From positions 203,881,753 through 203,945,752 of the forward strand of contig NC_077229.1 of the NCBI RefSeq assembly GCF_027887165.1: DNA of 64,000 nt, in the 5' to 3' direction. The notes under the pieces are model-generated. The model searched no databases and was not told the origin of the DNA. It worked only from the letters and a program-made list of their open reading frames with translations. The translations under genes were made by a program, and so were the position numbers. The stretch is from Monodelphis domestica. Taxonomy: Eukaryota; Chordata; Mammalia; Didelphimorphia; Didelphidae. Of this stretch, positions 50,441 through 61,860 are shown piece after piece (the stretch's first letter is position 1; the number at the start of each line of letters is the position of its first letter).

Positions 50441-50764
50441 TTAAAAGAGTATATACATTTGAGGCCTCAGAAATTTTTTAAATTTTAAGGCATTTTAAAA
50501 AGGTGTTATCCTCTGCACAGACCGTAGGCTCTAAGACCCTAGAGGACAACAGGAATCAGAAAAAGGCTATGTTGTTCTCTTTGTACAGCATGTAGCAGTG
50601 TTGTGTCCTATTTTTTAGCAAATTTCAAAAACTTTTAGTTAAGATCACCTTTAACATTTCTATATATGATTTTAAACAGAAAACAACATAATGATGTCTA
50701 CTCCAATCTGACATAATTTCCCAAAAGTCAGTTGGTTTTCAGGTTTTTTTTAAGTTGATAACAA
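50441..50764. other. Unassigned interval
   Basis: No named feature. Confidence 0.4.
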
Positions 50765-50928
50765 AGGGCAGCTGGATGGTGGCTAGTTTCAAATCTGACC
50801 TCAGACACTTCCTAGCTGTGTGACCCTGGGCAAGTCACTAACTCCTGTTGCCTAGACCTTAATGCTCTTCTGCTTTAGAACCAGTACATAGTATTGATTC
50901 TATGGGGGAAGATAAGGGTTTAAAAAAA
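50765..50928 (+). mobile_element. SINE1/WSINE1-type SINE with internal deletion
   Basis: 'gggcagctggatggtggcta' jumps straight to 'gtttcaaatctgacctcaga', so about 35 bases of the usual head are missing. The rest is complete. Confidence 0.85.
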
Positions 50929-51039
50929 GAGTTTGTAACAGTTGTGAATCCTTAGTTTCCATTACCATGGAAAGGAGATATGGAACACAAGCAAAATTCA
51001 AGTTTTTGTCTTTTTTCCAAAGCTGACATGTGATTTTGA

Positions 51040-51450
51040 AAGGCATCTAGTCCAACACAATCATTTTACAGATAAACTGGGGCTTCAAAGTAGTTCAATG
51101 ACTTGCTTGAGATCACAGAGGTATTTTGATTTGAGATTTGACAAAATTGAGAGTTGAAAGGTATATCTGAGGCCATCAGTCTAACCTTTATGTTAAAGAA
51201 ATCTCCAGTATAACATACTCAACAAGTATCCCTCTCCCTCCTTTTCTTGATTTCCCTCCAGTCTCTACTCAAAGGCTTTTGAAAGAGAACCCGTTATCTC
51301 TCAAGTCAGGTGTAACATTCTTTGGGGTTAAATAACACTTTTTTCCTCATTATCTCAAAGTAATTTCCCAATAGTAGCCCCACTGCTGCACTGTGCCTGG
51401 CATCTAGTAGGTACTTAATAAATGTTTGTTGATTCACTGATTGATTGATT
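51040..51450. mobile_element. Cluster of SINE, L3 and L2 remnants
   Basis: A minus-strand SINE core at about 51040-51130 ('acagataaactggggcttca'). A minus-strand L3/CR1-like tail at about 51150-51380 ('ctactcaaaggcttttgaaa', 'gagaacccgttatctctc'). A plus-strand L2 end at about 51385-51450 ('gtgcctggcatctagtaggt', 'acttaataaatgtttgttga'). Confidence 0.55.
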
Positions 51451-51674
51451 ATCCTTGGTCCCCTCAGACCAGAAGGAGGAACTCATGAGTTAAACACTGA
51501 GCTTTCCCATGACGGAGATCTCTGTGACCTTCCATAACAACTATACTATAAGGACAAATCTATCAGGGAAATACAGTAGAAAACTTCAACAATGCTATTC
51601 TTAGCACCTGCCTCAGGGCTGTTGGCTCCCTTTCAGTAGAGAACATCATATAACATAGTCCTTCGGCTACTTCA

Positions 51675-51860
51675 GAGGCAGCTTGGAGTATTAGAAAAGC
51701 AATGGACCCATGTGGTATCAGAAGAGTTGGGCTCAAGTCTTCACTTTTTCTCTTTACCTCTCTGAGCTTCTGCTCTCTCATCTGTAAAATGAGGATCATA
51801 ATATTCCACACTTCAAAAGGTTGTTCACTTTACAGACCTTAAAGGGCTATAAAAATGTGA
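51675..51860 (+). mobile_element. MIR
   Basis: 'gagttgggctcaagtcttca', 'tgctctctcatctgtaaaat' and 'gaccttaaagggctataaaa' in order. Confidence 0.7.
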
Positions 51861-54665
51861 CTGACTTCAGTAACTAACCTCTCAGAGAAGTGTAGGATGA
51901 ACCTGCATTATTCTTGAAGTACCCTCTCCAGAGAAGTGTTTTGGATCATATATATTTCTGGACGACCCCCTTGTTTTCTGTGATTTGCCATCTCAAAAAG
52001 CCAAGATGACAATGTGCATTTCAGAAAACATTTGTTTCCCGGCCACATGGTCACATCTGACACAAAACCTGCTTCCCCCAGCTAACCCCACCCTAATACA
52101 AGACAGAGTGCCTTTGACGTCAATAAGAGTTGGCCTGCATAAATAACTGCAGAATCATGCCCTTCTGGAAGATAGAGGCTAAGATAACATTTGCAAAGTT
52201 GGTTTTGCAAAATTCTCCTCTTCTCCCCCATGCAGCAGATGGAGAGATAAGGCTGGAACCAAAATAGCTGCAAAATTTCACAAGAGATCTCCCCAGCTTT
52301 TGATTTGCACCACAACCTCTTCATCTTCAACCTGAGTCCCCATAAATCAAAGCCCTTAAGAAAACATGGACCGTTGTTTATTATAGTTTTGTCCACCACA
52401 CCTGTGTGATAACATCTCTGCTGTTTGCTTCAAAGGCAATGAACGGGGCAGCCCTTTCCTCGGTGCCTTGGGTTCAGTACAGTATACTGTATTCCCTGTG
52501 CCAAAATGTGAGGCTAATGGAAAACAGATTGTTTATTCCCATCCAAAGATAAATATTTACTAGCTAGCAAATACAAACCCTGTCAGAGTTGATTGGTCGA
52601 AAAAAGCAATCTTGTAGACTAAGAGAGACTCATTTAATAAGCATTGGCTTTTAGTGTCTTTTGACCTAGTGTAGTTTGCAAGGTTTAAAAAAAAAAAAAA
52701 GAAGGGGTGGGAACCCAAATTAACCTGTTGGGATTGACTCAAATGTGAAAAGCACCAGTCTTTTCACTTGCTAAACACCAGCAATCATCTAAGCTAGAAG
52801 AGCCCCATCTTCAGATAGGAATCTTCCCGGCCATTTATGAAGCTCCTTCCCCTTGAAAAGAAAAAGCAGGACCTTTATGAGGCAGCTAGGAAAAAGGGAG
52901 AGGGGAGGAGGAGAAAATAAACCTTAAAAATCTGTTAAACCAGGTCCACCCTCTTCCCCTCCTTAAATCTGCGCACAGACACTGACTGTTAGGCAGCTCC
53001 CCTAGCCCCGACAGAATCTATGCCTTGCCTCCTATGCCTGCAGGCAAGAGAAGATTTCTTTACTGGAGATGCAATCAGCTCTGACCAATCAGTAATAAGG
53101 GTTAATCAGCTGATCGATTGGTCCCTGAACAGCCTGGACCTGGCTCCTCTCTGACTGGCTCTAGCCTGGCCTTGGGGCAAGAGGTTGGGAACTTTTAATT
53201 ATCAGCAGAAGCTACTCCACTGATTGAATGGTCAATGGGTTTACTACTGAGGCGGCCCTGCTTGAATAATAATGGAAAACAATGTGCACACTGAGGAGGG
53301 CAAACCTAGGGCCCGGAAAAGAGCAGGCATATGTATAATGCACGATAAGAAGAGTTAATTACCTGGCAGAAACAAAATTTTAAAGGTCTGGAGGATGTTT
53401 TATAGATGTGTCGCTCGCGTAGGGGGAGGGGAAGGGAGGGGAGGGGAGGGGAGGGGAAGAGGAATCCGATTTTCTTTTGTTATTCTTTAGTCTGTGACCA
53501 CTGCTGTCTGCCACGCATCGCCCCAGGACAAAAGGATACCTTGCCTGCCACCGCGGTTAAAAAATGATCACTGGAGGAAATTTGTATTTTGACATTTGCC
53601 GGCACTGGCAGAGCTTAATTACTTTTCATTTTAAACATCCTTTAAGAGAAGCCTGTCTCTCCCTAGCTCAATATATAAGGTGGACACATTCTGTGAAACA
53701 AGAGATGCTGGGAAAATGCAGCGCTAACACCCAGAGGTTTTTGTAGTCTTTGCTGTCGTTTTAAGCCTAGCACAACTTTGTAGCAGGCTGCAGCAGCTCC
53801 CTGCCCTCAACAGAATAAATCATTAATCCGGCAACTAACTATAGTATTCTGTTGGCTGATTCCACTAATAGAATAGCTCACATGCCGTGGTTTTCTTTCT
53901 CCTCCCAGTCAAAACTAACAAGTGCTTCAGAACTCAAATCACATCTGTGCCCATGTCCCCTTATGGTCTAACAATGTTGGGAGGGAGCGCAGAATAGCCA
54001 AACAACAGCGCACCGCTGGCAGGAAGGGAGCGTAGGACGATGTGAATGTAATCATTTCTTAGAGTTTCTGAAATAGATACATACTAGGGATTTCCAAGGA
54101 GACGAGGCCATCAGTGTGCGATCTAGAGAAGACAAAGAGAATTCCTTTTTCAAGAAGCCAAATAAGATCTGTTTAAAGACTCTCAAATTGTCCAAAAGCA
54201 GAAATCCTGCTGTTTAAACAAATTCCACCTAAAAAACTAGAGCTTTTCTCCAATGATCTCACAGACACACCAAGTGCTCATTGGGCTCCACCAGATTCAT
54301 TACTATTTATATTACCATACCCTGGCTGTGTGCAGTCAATTCATAATTGTCCAGTTTTTCTAATTAATCACAAAAGATTTTTGTTTTGCCCGCAGCTAGT
54401 TCTGGGGTGACTCACAATGGCAAGCCAAAGCTCATACATCAAACACAGGCCCTTTTTTACTCTGGCCTTCTGCTGGGGAATGCAGCTCCTCTCTTCTTTA
54501 CCGCGGAGGCCTGAACTGGGCATGTGCAGCCCCAGGCAAAGGAGAAGCCCTGAGATCTGTCCTCTACTGGGTGACTTGTTATTTTTATCTGATGCTTGCA
54601 TTCTCAGCGCAAACCAGATCCAGATATTCTGGCAAGATTTCTACATTCAAAGCATTTGATTCTAT
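51861..54665. other. Repeat-poor island with regulatory-looking motifs
   Basis: There is no recognisable repeat in about 2.8 kb, the longest clean stretch in the window. Motifs seen: CCAAT at 53085-53089, ATTGG at 53117-53121, the palindrome ATCAGCTGAT with an E-box at 53105-53114, a TATATAAG box at 53672-53679, and CpG clusters at 53400-53560. Open frames (for example 53564-53746 and 54417-54659) show no family. It is a candidate regulatory or non-coding transcript locus. Confidence 0.4.
53422..53456 (+). other. G-quadruplex-capable G tract
   Basis: Seven runs of three to five G are separated by one or two A, directly after the CpG-bearing 'tgtcgctcgcgtag'. It is purine-only, so both G4 and triplex structures are possible. 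Confidence 0.85.
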
Positions 54666-54672
54666 GCTCTCG

Positions 54673-54727
<55 letters not shown>
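54666..54727. repeat. (CT)n microsatellite
   Basis: About 60 bases of CT with two early CG interruptions, ending in a C-run. Confidence 0.95.
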
Positions 54728-54729
<2 letters not shown>

Positions 54730-54895
54730 CCCCCTTTTGCTATCTCCCACATTTCATCCTTTCTAATGTGTCTCTTCCTCCTTTCCATTTTTCACATTAT
54801 TTTATATGTCATTTCAGAAAGAGGGAGCTGGATTCAATTCTGACATCCTTCAGTCTCTTCATAGTATTATAGTACCCTTGTAAATAGAAAGTAAA

Positions 54896-54899
<4 letters not shown>

Positions 54900-54976
<77 letters not shown>
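54900..54976. repeat. (GA)n microsatellite
   Basis: Seventy-seven bases of uninterrupted GA, 172 bases beyond the CT tract and complementary to it. Confidence 0.95.
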
Positions 54977-54979
<3 letters not shown>

Positions 54980-56271
54980 ACATCATTCTGGATAGTCAAA
55001 CAAACAACTTCTGAATTTTATCCTTTAATGCACGTGATGACAGGGTAGCCGGCTATTTATGTGATGTTGAGCTTTATCTGATTGAAGGGCACCAAGAAAA
55101 GTAGACAGGACTGGTTAGAAAGGTGTCCTGCATAAATGAGTCCCATGAGAGCAATGTAAGAGGGCCAGTGTTACAGCTGGCTATCTGTATCAACATCAAT
55201 GAAAATTATAAAGAACACAGGATTATTTGAGGAGGAAGGCTGGCCAGCACTTCAGCTTAGTGGGAGTAACCTGGTTTGCTGTGTAGAGAATTCTGAGCAC
55301 GATGCATCTTTACAGGTTACCTTCTCTGATCACATTCTGCCCACTGCTGGGTTTACCAGAAGGCAGCAACAAGGACCAGGGAATGTATTTTACTCCTAAG
55401 CCTTATGAAACGACAAGCCTCAGACAAGGGCTATGAGACTAAAGTTGTTCGAAAGGGAACTCCTCTTCACAGGATGGAAGAATAGTCTTCTCCTAACCCA
55501 GGATATTCAGAGTTTTCCTTGGGCAAGGCAAATACTGAGTTTTGTTTTCCAAGTATTTCTGTAGGGGAAAAAATTGTCTGAGTGAGTGAATTTATAGTCT
55601 GGTAGAACTGTCTATTGAGGGAAATGTCACAATATTTGCAAGGGATAGAAATAAAAAACCATAAATTTCCCCAAGTACTTACAAAGTGCTCATCTTTATA
55701 GCATTAGATTATTAGACTGGCCTCTGCCTTTCCACTGATGATGGCATATTCTGCTGCCTGTTCAGAGATTAAGTTTACCAGGTCAGGACCATGTCACAGT
55801 CTACATTCTGTGTAGCATTTTGCTGGTATTTGTTTGGTTCATTTTGAATCACAATAAAAATAAAAATAAAGAAAACTGCTATCTCTTAAACAGGGAATGC
55901 CAAAAATACCTGCCATTTGGCTTTTATCCTAGCCAAAGCTTATTGCATACCCATGGGGGCAGGGGGAATAATATAAGGGGAAAATGAGAGGAAGTCAGCT
56001 GCCTAGATGCCTCTAAAATGGCACTTGCTTGTTTTGCTTAATCACATACCCTTGGCTCACTTTCTCTATTCCATATTCTATTCTTTATGAAAAGTTGGAA
56101 AACAACAGGATGCCAGGAAAACCCTTTGAAGGGTAAACTAGGAGTTTAGAGGATAGAAAGCATGGTTCTTCTTTTACCCTTAAGAAAAGGGTCCTAGTCT
56201 ATCAAGTTCTATAACTTCCTAGTCTTTTAGGTACCATGAAAAAGTTAGGAGGGAAGAGAAAATAAAAGGGT
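54977..56271. other. Unassigned interval with no gene seen
   Basis: No named repeat except an AAATAAA run near 55855-55870. The 66-codon frame at 55199-55399 is featureless. Confidence 0.4.
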
Positions 56272-56440
56272 ACAAGGATCATAGAACTGGGGAATAAGAG
56301 CTGAGGGATCATAGTGCCCAGAGTCCATGCACTTCATTTTACAGATGAATAAATAAAGAGATGAATCTAGCTTGAAGAGAAACAAAACTGATGTCTTCTG
56401 CATTTCAAATAGTGTTCTAAGCATCATTCAATTATCCCTA
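56272..56440 (-). mobile_element. MIR/THER-type SINE, degraded
   Basis: 'ggatcatagaactggggaat' and 'cattttacagatgaataaat'. Confidence 0.5.
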
Positions 56441-56629
56441 AACCTGATGGACCCAAAGTCTCAAACTGAGAATGGAAACCAAGAAAAAACAAATAAAAAA
56501 CTGTAGGCTAGAACTGGTTACATTTGATTCTGCTATCTGAAACATAAAGAACTTCTTAAAACTTTGTCCCATCTAGTCCTTCAAGGCATGATAGAATTTT
56601 CCAATAATTTTCTGTGCCAACGTAGGTAG

Positions 56630-56755
56630 TATGGAACAAGTCATGTCCAAATTAATTGCCTTCTTTGGGTCTCATTTTCCTTCCTCTAAAGTGGTTTCAA
56701 TAGATGAGTCCTACAATCCTGTCCAGCTCTAAATCTATGATCCTTTAATTCTGCC
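56630..56755 (+). mobile_element. MIR/THER SINE 3' half
   Basis: 'gggtctcattttccttcctc', 'ctacaatcctgtccagctct' and 'aaatctatgatcctttaatt' give a clear family tail. Confidence 0.65.
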
Positions 56756-57659
56756 AGAGTAATTCCATTAAATCCAGTCACCCTGGGGTAGTAATATCAT
56801 GCTCTTAATTATCTTTTTTCATTGATATCTTGATACCCTAAATAATAAACACTTTCCAAGAAAGGGAACTAGAAACTATAAGATTTTTCCTTATGTGAAA
56901 AAAGAATACAATTTTCTTCTAATTGATTAAGAAGTGAAATGGAGAGGAAGAAGACAGAAGAGAAAGAAGAAAAGAAGACTGAGCTATAGAGACTAAGAGA
57001 TAGAGAGAAGTATGTCATTATTAAAAATACATATTCTCACAGTAAAAACTGAAACAAAGAAAAGGTCCCAAGTGCCCCTCTAGAGATGATCTCAAAAGAA
57101 AAAAAGCTTTAACAACAGAGCAAATTTCATTTTTTAAATTTTAGTTGTAATTAAAATCTCTGTATAACAAAAATATTTTCTAACGGTAGCAAATAGACAT
57201 ATTTTAAATGGAACACAAAAGAAACAAGGGGAAAGATCAGAGATTATGCAAAATGAGAGATGTATGTTGACATATGCTTCCCAGAGTTCTCAGACTTCCA
57301 CTTTTCTCTGCCCTTGAAAGGGCTTCCACTAGGATTATTTAGGGGTCAAAACCCCTAAAGAGAAGGAAGAAGTCACACATAAGGGCCTCCAGGCTTTTTC
57401 CTGTGATTCTATTAATATTTGATACATATATGGAGAGACACTTATAACCACACCCACACAAATCAAGATAAAATAGTTTGGACAGTTCCCTGGAGTTTGT
57501 TATAAAGGGTTTTGATCTGTTAATTCTAACTGGTACTCACCAAAAGCACTAATTATTGGGTCACCCCTCAGTTTGACTAGGGGCCAGTGGAGGGGAAAAA
57601 ATAAGAAAGAATATGAATATTGGTTGAGACTCAAGAATCTGGTTTCAGGTAATTATGGA
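56756..57659. other. Unassigned interval with a short hairpin
   Basis: No gene or named repeat. TTTAGGGGT and ACCCCTAAA (57338-57346 and 57351-57359) form a perfect 9-bp stem with a 4-base loop. Confidence 0.45.
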
Positions 57660-59480
57660 TCTGAGCTGAGTCATTCACAGCAGCACTGAAAACTGATTTA
57701 GAGAAGTTGAAAGAACACTGGAGATGTATCCAAGAAGATGGAGGAGACATTTTTTTTTTCTGATTCTCACAATCTCTTATATTTCTTCAAAATAAAAAAT
57801 GATACACCAAGATAAAGTAACTTCAACTTGTTAGGCATAGTCTGGGACACTTGAAACACAAAAAAAGGGTTAAAAAAAACATGAATTGATGTCTACCCTG
57901 AAATCTCTTTGCAGACCTTCCCCCACTGTCCACCATAGGACCAGCAGTCTGGTTGCAATACCTGATCTGACCTTACATCCAGCTTGCAAGCCTATACTCT
58001 TATCCCTTCTCTTTTCCAGTGCCGTGGAGTTCTGGACTCCAAGCTGCAGAAGTTTGCAGAGGGTCCCAATAGCAATGTTCTGTCCTGTAAAAAGATCTCC
58101 AAAGAATAGAGAAGCAAAAGGAAACAGGCAGACAGATGTCTAGCCTCAAACAAAGTTCAAATGCACTCTCCCCTTCCTCCCAGATACTGGGACATTCAAA
58201 CTGCAAAAATCAACCAGTAGCACAATAGCAACTTTCTGAACTGCTAGTGCAGGGTCAGATAATTGTGGAATGGATGAAATAGAACTGGACAATAGGGAGG
58301 GGATAAGGGATGTACAAAAAGCATTCCACTAAATTTCCAGCTGGGATCATTTCTGACTCCTTAAAAGTTGATTAGGGCAGAGATAGACCTAGGCAGATGA
58401 ACCATAAATTATCTAGCATGGTAGAATAAGAAAAACTCACAAAGACCTTGAACATATGCAGAAACAACTATAAGGCAAACAATAAGAGTAGAAGAAAATA
58501 TGCCATTCAGATCTAATAAACAAGTTTAGGCATCTGTGAATAAATACAGCAAAATAATAGGAAAATGATCCCACAACTGATGAGACAGAGGACCTTGTAG
58601 TATTTGAGAAGAATATGGAACCACAACACTGTTCTTGAGTGATTTAAAAGAAAAATGAGAATTATGACAACATAATTCCTGGTCTGCATAGCAAAAATAA
58701 TTGGCAGAATAGAAAAACTTGATTTTGCAATCACAAAAGTGACACCAAAAGTAACAAAAGAAAGACCAATTGACTGAAAATACAAACACACCGAAGTAAA
58801 GGACAATCTAGAAGAAGAGTCTTTTTTTTAAAAATGCAATAATATTAAAAGGAAATGTATTCTCTATCCAAGTAAAACATGCTAATCTCAATTCATAGAG
58901 ACAACCTAAATATCTTTTCTCCCAGAAGAACAAGACAAATTTTTAAAAGACTGAACACTGATGTAATAAATATGAGATAACTATACAGAATTTCTGAATA
59001 CAGAAAATGAAATGGAAATTCAAAGAATGCATAGATTGTCTCCAGAAAAATTATTCTTAAAAAAACCAAGATTACAAATTCTAAGGCACATCATAAATTT
59101 AACAATTCAATTCAGAAACAACAAATTTTGTAAATAATCAGGAGAAAGACATTCAAATACAGAAGAAAGGAAATTCAAATAACACAAGACTATTCTGAAG
59201 CCATCAGAAAATGCAAGAGAGAATGGAATAATATATTCCAAAAGAAATGGAGCTTGAAATATATAGGCCAAAGTGATTTATCCTTAAAATCTGAGATTAA
59301 CCATGAATGGGAAAAAAAGATAAGCTTTCAATAATAAGTATTTGAAACTGTTTTGGAAAGAAAATCAGACAAGAAGAAATTATTTGCTTTGCAAATGTAC
59401 TAGGTCACAAAAATGCTACAGTGGTGAATAAATGCAAAAACCAAGTAGAACAACAGAGTGACAGTAAAGAGACCTTTTTA
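57660..59480 (+). mobile_element. Degraded L1-related (HAL1-like) element
   Basis: Lysine-, asparagine- and glutamate-rich broken frames, and the stretch at 59155-59330 ('gactattctgaagccatcag', 'gagagaatggaataatatat', 'tccttaaaatctgagattaa'), resemble the ORF1 C-terminal region of L1/HAL1 elements. No RT motif is seen. The extent is approximate and the naming tentative. Confidence 0.4.
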
Positions 59481-59494
59481 AAATGTGTGAAACT

Positions 59495-59704
59495 GAGCTG
59501 CTTTGTGGTTTAGGGAATAGAGGGCCAGGCCTAAAGACAGGAGAACCTGGGTTCAAATTTAGCCTTAGATACTTTCTAGCTACCTGAACCTGAGCAAGTC
59601 ACTTAACCCCAATTGCCTGGCCCTTACCACTCTTTTTCCTTGGAACCAATGCTTGTGATCAATTCTAAGGTAGAAAGACGGTAAGGATTTTTAAAAAATA
59701 AAAT
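59495..59704 (+). mobile_element. SINE1/WSINE1-type SINE
   Basis: 'gagctgctttgtggtttagg', 'gaacctgggttcaaatttag' and 'ttggaaccaatgcttgtgat', then an A-rich tail. The flanks AAAATGTGTGAAA and AAAATGTATACAA are a possible eroded duplication. Confidence 0.85.
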
Positions 59705-60512
59705 AAAATGTATACAAGGAGAGAATAGTGAAAGCTGAAATCAGATGGAAGTAAAAATGAAGAGATGAGCCTAGTCAATATGAATGAAACCTGGAAATGT
59801 CCTGCCTATAGGATAATCAATGTTTTTTACAATATACATTATAAAATGGGAAGGTATATGAAAGGAAAAGGAGGAGAGGAGTATATGATATTTCCTGTCA
59901 AATCAAGGGCTATCAATAAGAGGAAGTTGACCTCTAGTCTCTTAGGAAGAGAAGATCCTGCAGGGGAATAGGTGAAGTAGAGAGGAGTCAATTGAAAAGG
60001 GAAGGAGGTCTTACTCTGGTGGTGGGAGAATGTTGTACTCATGAATGTTCATATGAATAAAGAGAGATGTTTTGTAAGAGGAGATGGGAGGGATTTGGTG
60101 CTTGAAAAAACCAGTGGTCCTACCTCACAAGGGGGGGGGGGGGGGGAGAGGTGAAAGTTGATGACTTGAGGGAGTGGGAGGACATAGACTCAGAAAGAAA
60201 ATTTTGAGACAAATTGGGAGAGAAAGTAACCAAGGAGAAAGAATAGATTAGTGGTGGGTTGAAAAATCAGGAATGTGGATAGAGGGATCCTATCATAGAA
60301 CATGGTCCTCTCTGTCATTGTTCTGGAAGTGAGGCACAATGGAGGAGAATTCATGAGGCAAGCTTTAACAGGGTGTGGAAGAAACTGACTAGCAAGCAGA
60401 TTCCAGTGTGGACACCTCAGAAATTTTGATTCCATGAAGAATATGGAGGAGAGAGAGAGAGACTAGATAATTATAGGACTCATGGACCAGAGACCTTTAG
60501 TATAGTGTAGAT
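59705..60512. other. Unassigned interval with a 16-G run
   Basis: G16 at 60131-60146. The frames at 59765-59971 and 60190-60435 are featureless. Confidence 0.45.
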
Positions 60513-60528
60513 AAAAAGAAAGGATAGA

Positions 60529-60790
60529 GAGTAAAAACACCGATGAAAAACAACTGCTTGACTACAGGGTTGGAGGAGATAAGACTGAGGAGAGACTCTA
60601 AATGAACACTATAATGCAAATTCCAACAACAGGGAAATGGGTTCGAGTCAAGAACACATGTGATAACCAGTGGAATCATGCGTCGGCTATGGGAGAGGGA
60701 AAGGTGGGGGGGGAGGGGAGGAAAAGAAAACGATCTTTGTTTCCAATGAATAATGTATGAAAACGACCAAATAAAATAATGTTTAAAAAA
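60529..60790 (+). mobile_element. Young L1 insertion, 3' UTR only
   Basis: A severely 5'-truncated L1 whose 262 bases match the 3' UTR of the 9472 L1 (for example 'aacaactgcttgactacagg', 'tgtttccaatgaataatgta'). Perfect 16-bp repeats AAAAAGAAAGGATAGA lie at 60513-60528 and 60791-60806. The identical repeats point to recent insertion. Confidence 0.95.
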
Positions 60791-60954
60791 AAAAAGAAAG
60801 GATAGATAATGAAGAGATAATGTCTAAATGGTTTATAACAGATATCTTCTGATTTATGATATTTGAGAACTACCCTGTGCCTCAAATAGACTCATTCTGA
60901 AGTTTTCATCTTTCACTTTTGAAGAGCCTTAAAGGAAAAGAGTAGCAATTCAGA

Positions 60955-61625
60955 TGCTACCTCCTCTATCTCAAGTACCCTTCCACTCCTATCCATCCTT
61001 CCCCCAGCTATCAAAGCAATCTTCCTAAAAAGTAGGTCTGGCCATATCACCCCACTATTCAATAAACTTTAGTGGCTCCCTATTACTCTAGGATCAAATG
61101 CAAAATCTGTTAGGCTTTTAAAGCTCTTCATAACCTGACCTCTTCCTATCTTTCCAGTCTTCTTATATCTTACTTTCTTCTCCAAGCTCTTCAGTGTGAT
61201 CTTCAGTGCCTTTCATGCTGGAATTCTCTCCCTCCTCATCTCTTCCTCATGGCTTCTTTCAAATCTTAGCTAATGTTCTACTCTACAAAACTCCTTTCTT
61301 GATCTCCTATCCCCAATTTATGTATTATCCTTTATGTATCTTATTTGTATGTAATATGTGTTCTCCTCTATTAAACTGTGAGCTCTACCCAGTGGAATTG
61401 TGTGTCAGATATGGGAAGGGGGTAGGGGGAAGGGGAAGGAAAGAACATGAGTCTTGTAACCATGGAAAAATATTCTAAATCATCTAATTAAATAAAATTT
61501 TTAAAAATTAAAAAAAAATAAACTATGACCTCCTTGGAAAGTAGGGACTATTCTTTGCCTTTGTGTCAACAATACTTAGCACAGTGCCTGGCACATAGTA
61601 GGTACTTAATTAATGCTAGATAACT
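60955..61625 (+). mobile_element. L2 LINE 3' region, interrupted by an L1
   Basis: 'tctggccatatcaccccact', 'tagtggctccctattactct', 'aattctctccctcctcatct', and after the interruption 'cttggaaagtagggactatt' and 'cacagtgcctggcacatagt'. The two halves join perfectly once 61386-61519 is removed. Confidence 0.8.
61386..61518 (+). mobile_element. L1 3' end inserted in the L2
   Basis: 'cagtggaattgtgtgtcaga', a G-rich purine tract, and an A/T tail: the last 130 bases of an L1. Flanking repeats AAACTGTGAGCTC (61373-61385) and AAACTATGACCTC (61520-61532) match at 11 of 13. Confidence 0.85.
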
Positions 61626-61674
61626 AACTGCCAAAATCTGATTGTAGAGTTTATCTTTTCTCAGAGAAAGGGAT

Positions 61675-61860
61675 GAAAAAAGACCATTAGCCCCAGAGTC
61701 AGAGGAATTGGGATTGGATCTGGGACCTTATTACCTGTATAACCTTGGATAAATTATTCTACAGAGTTCTCTGGGTCTCTGTTTCCTCATCTGTAAAATG
61801 AATAGGCTGAACTAAATGACCTGTAAGGTAACTTCTAGTTCCAAATCTCTAATTCTATTA
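61675..61860 (+). mobile_element. MIR/THER-type SINE
   Basis: 'ccagagtcagaggaattggg', 'tgtttcctcatctgtaaaat' and 'gtaacttctagttccaaatc' in family order. Confidence 0.75.

Noticed and set aside
54571..54843. Serine/leucine-repeat and arginine/glutamate-repeat proteins around 54585-54843
   Set aside because: They are translations of the CT microsatellite on the two strands.
58513..58806. Two overlapping minus-strand frames of 97 and 87 codons that look membrane-like
   Set aside because: Antisense of A-rich L1/HAL1-like sequence, which produces hydrophobic text without meaning.
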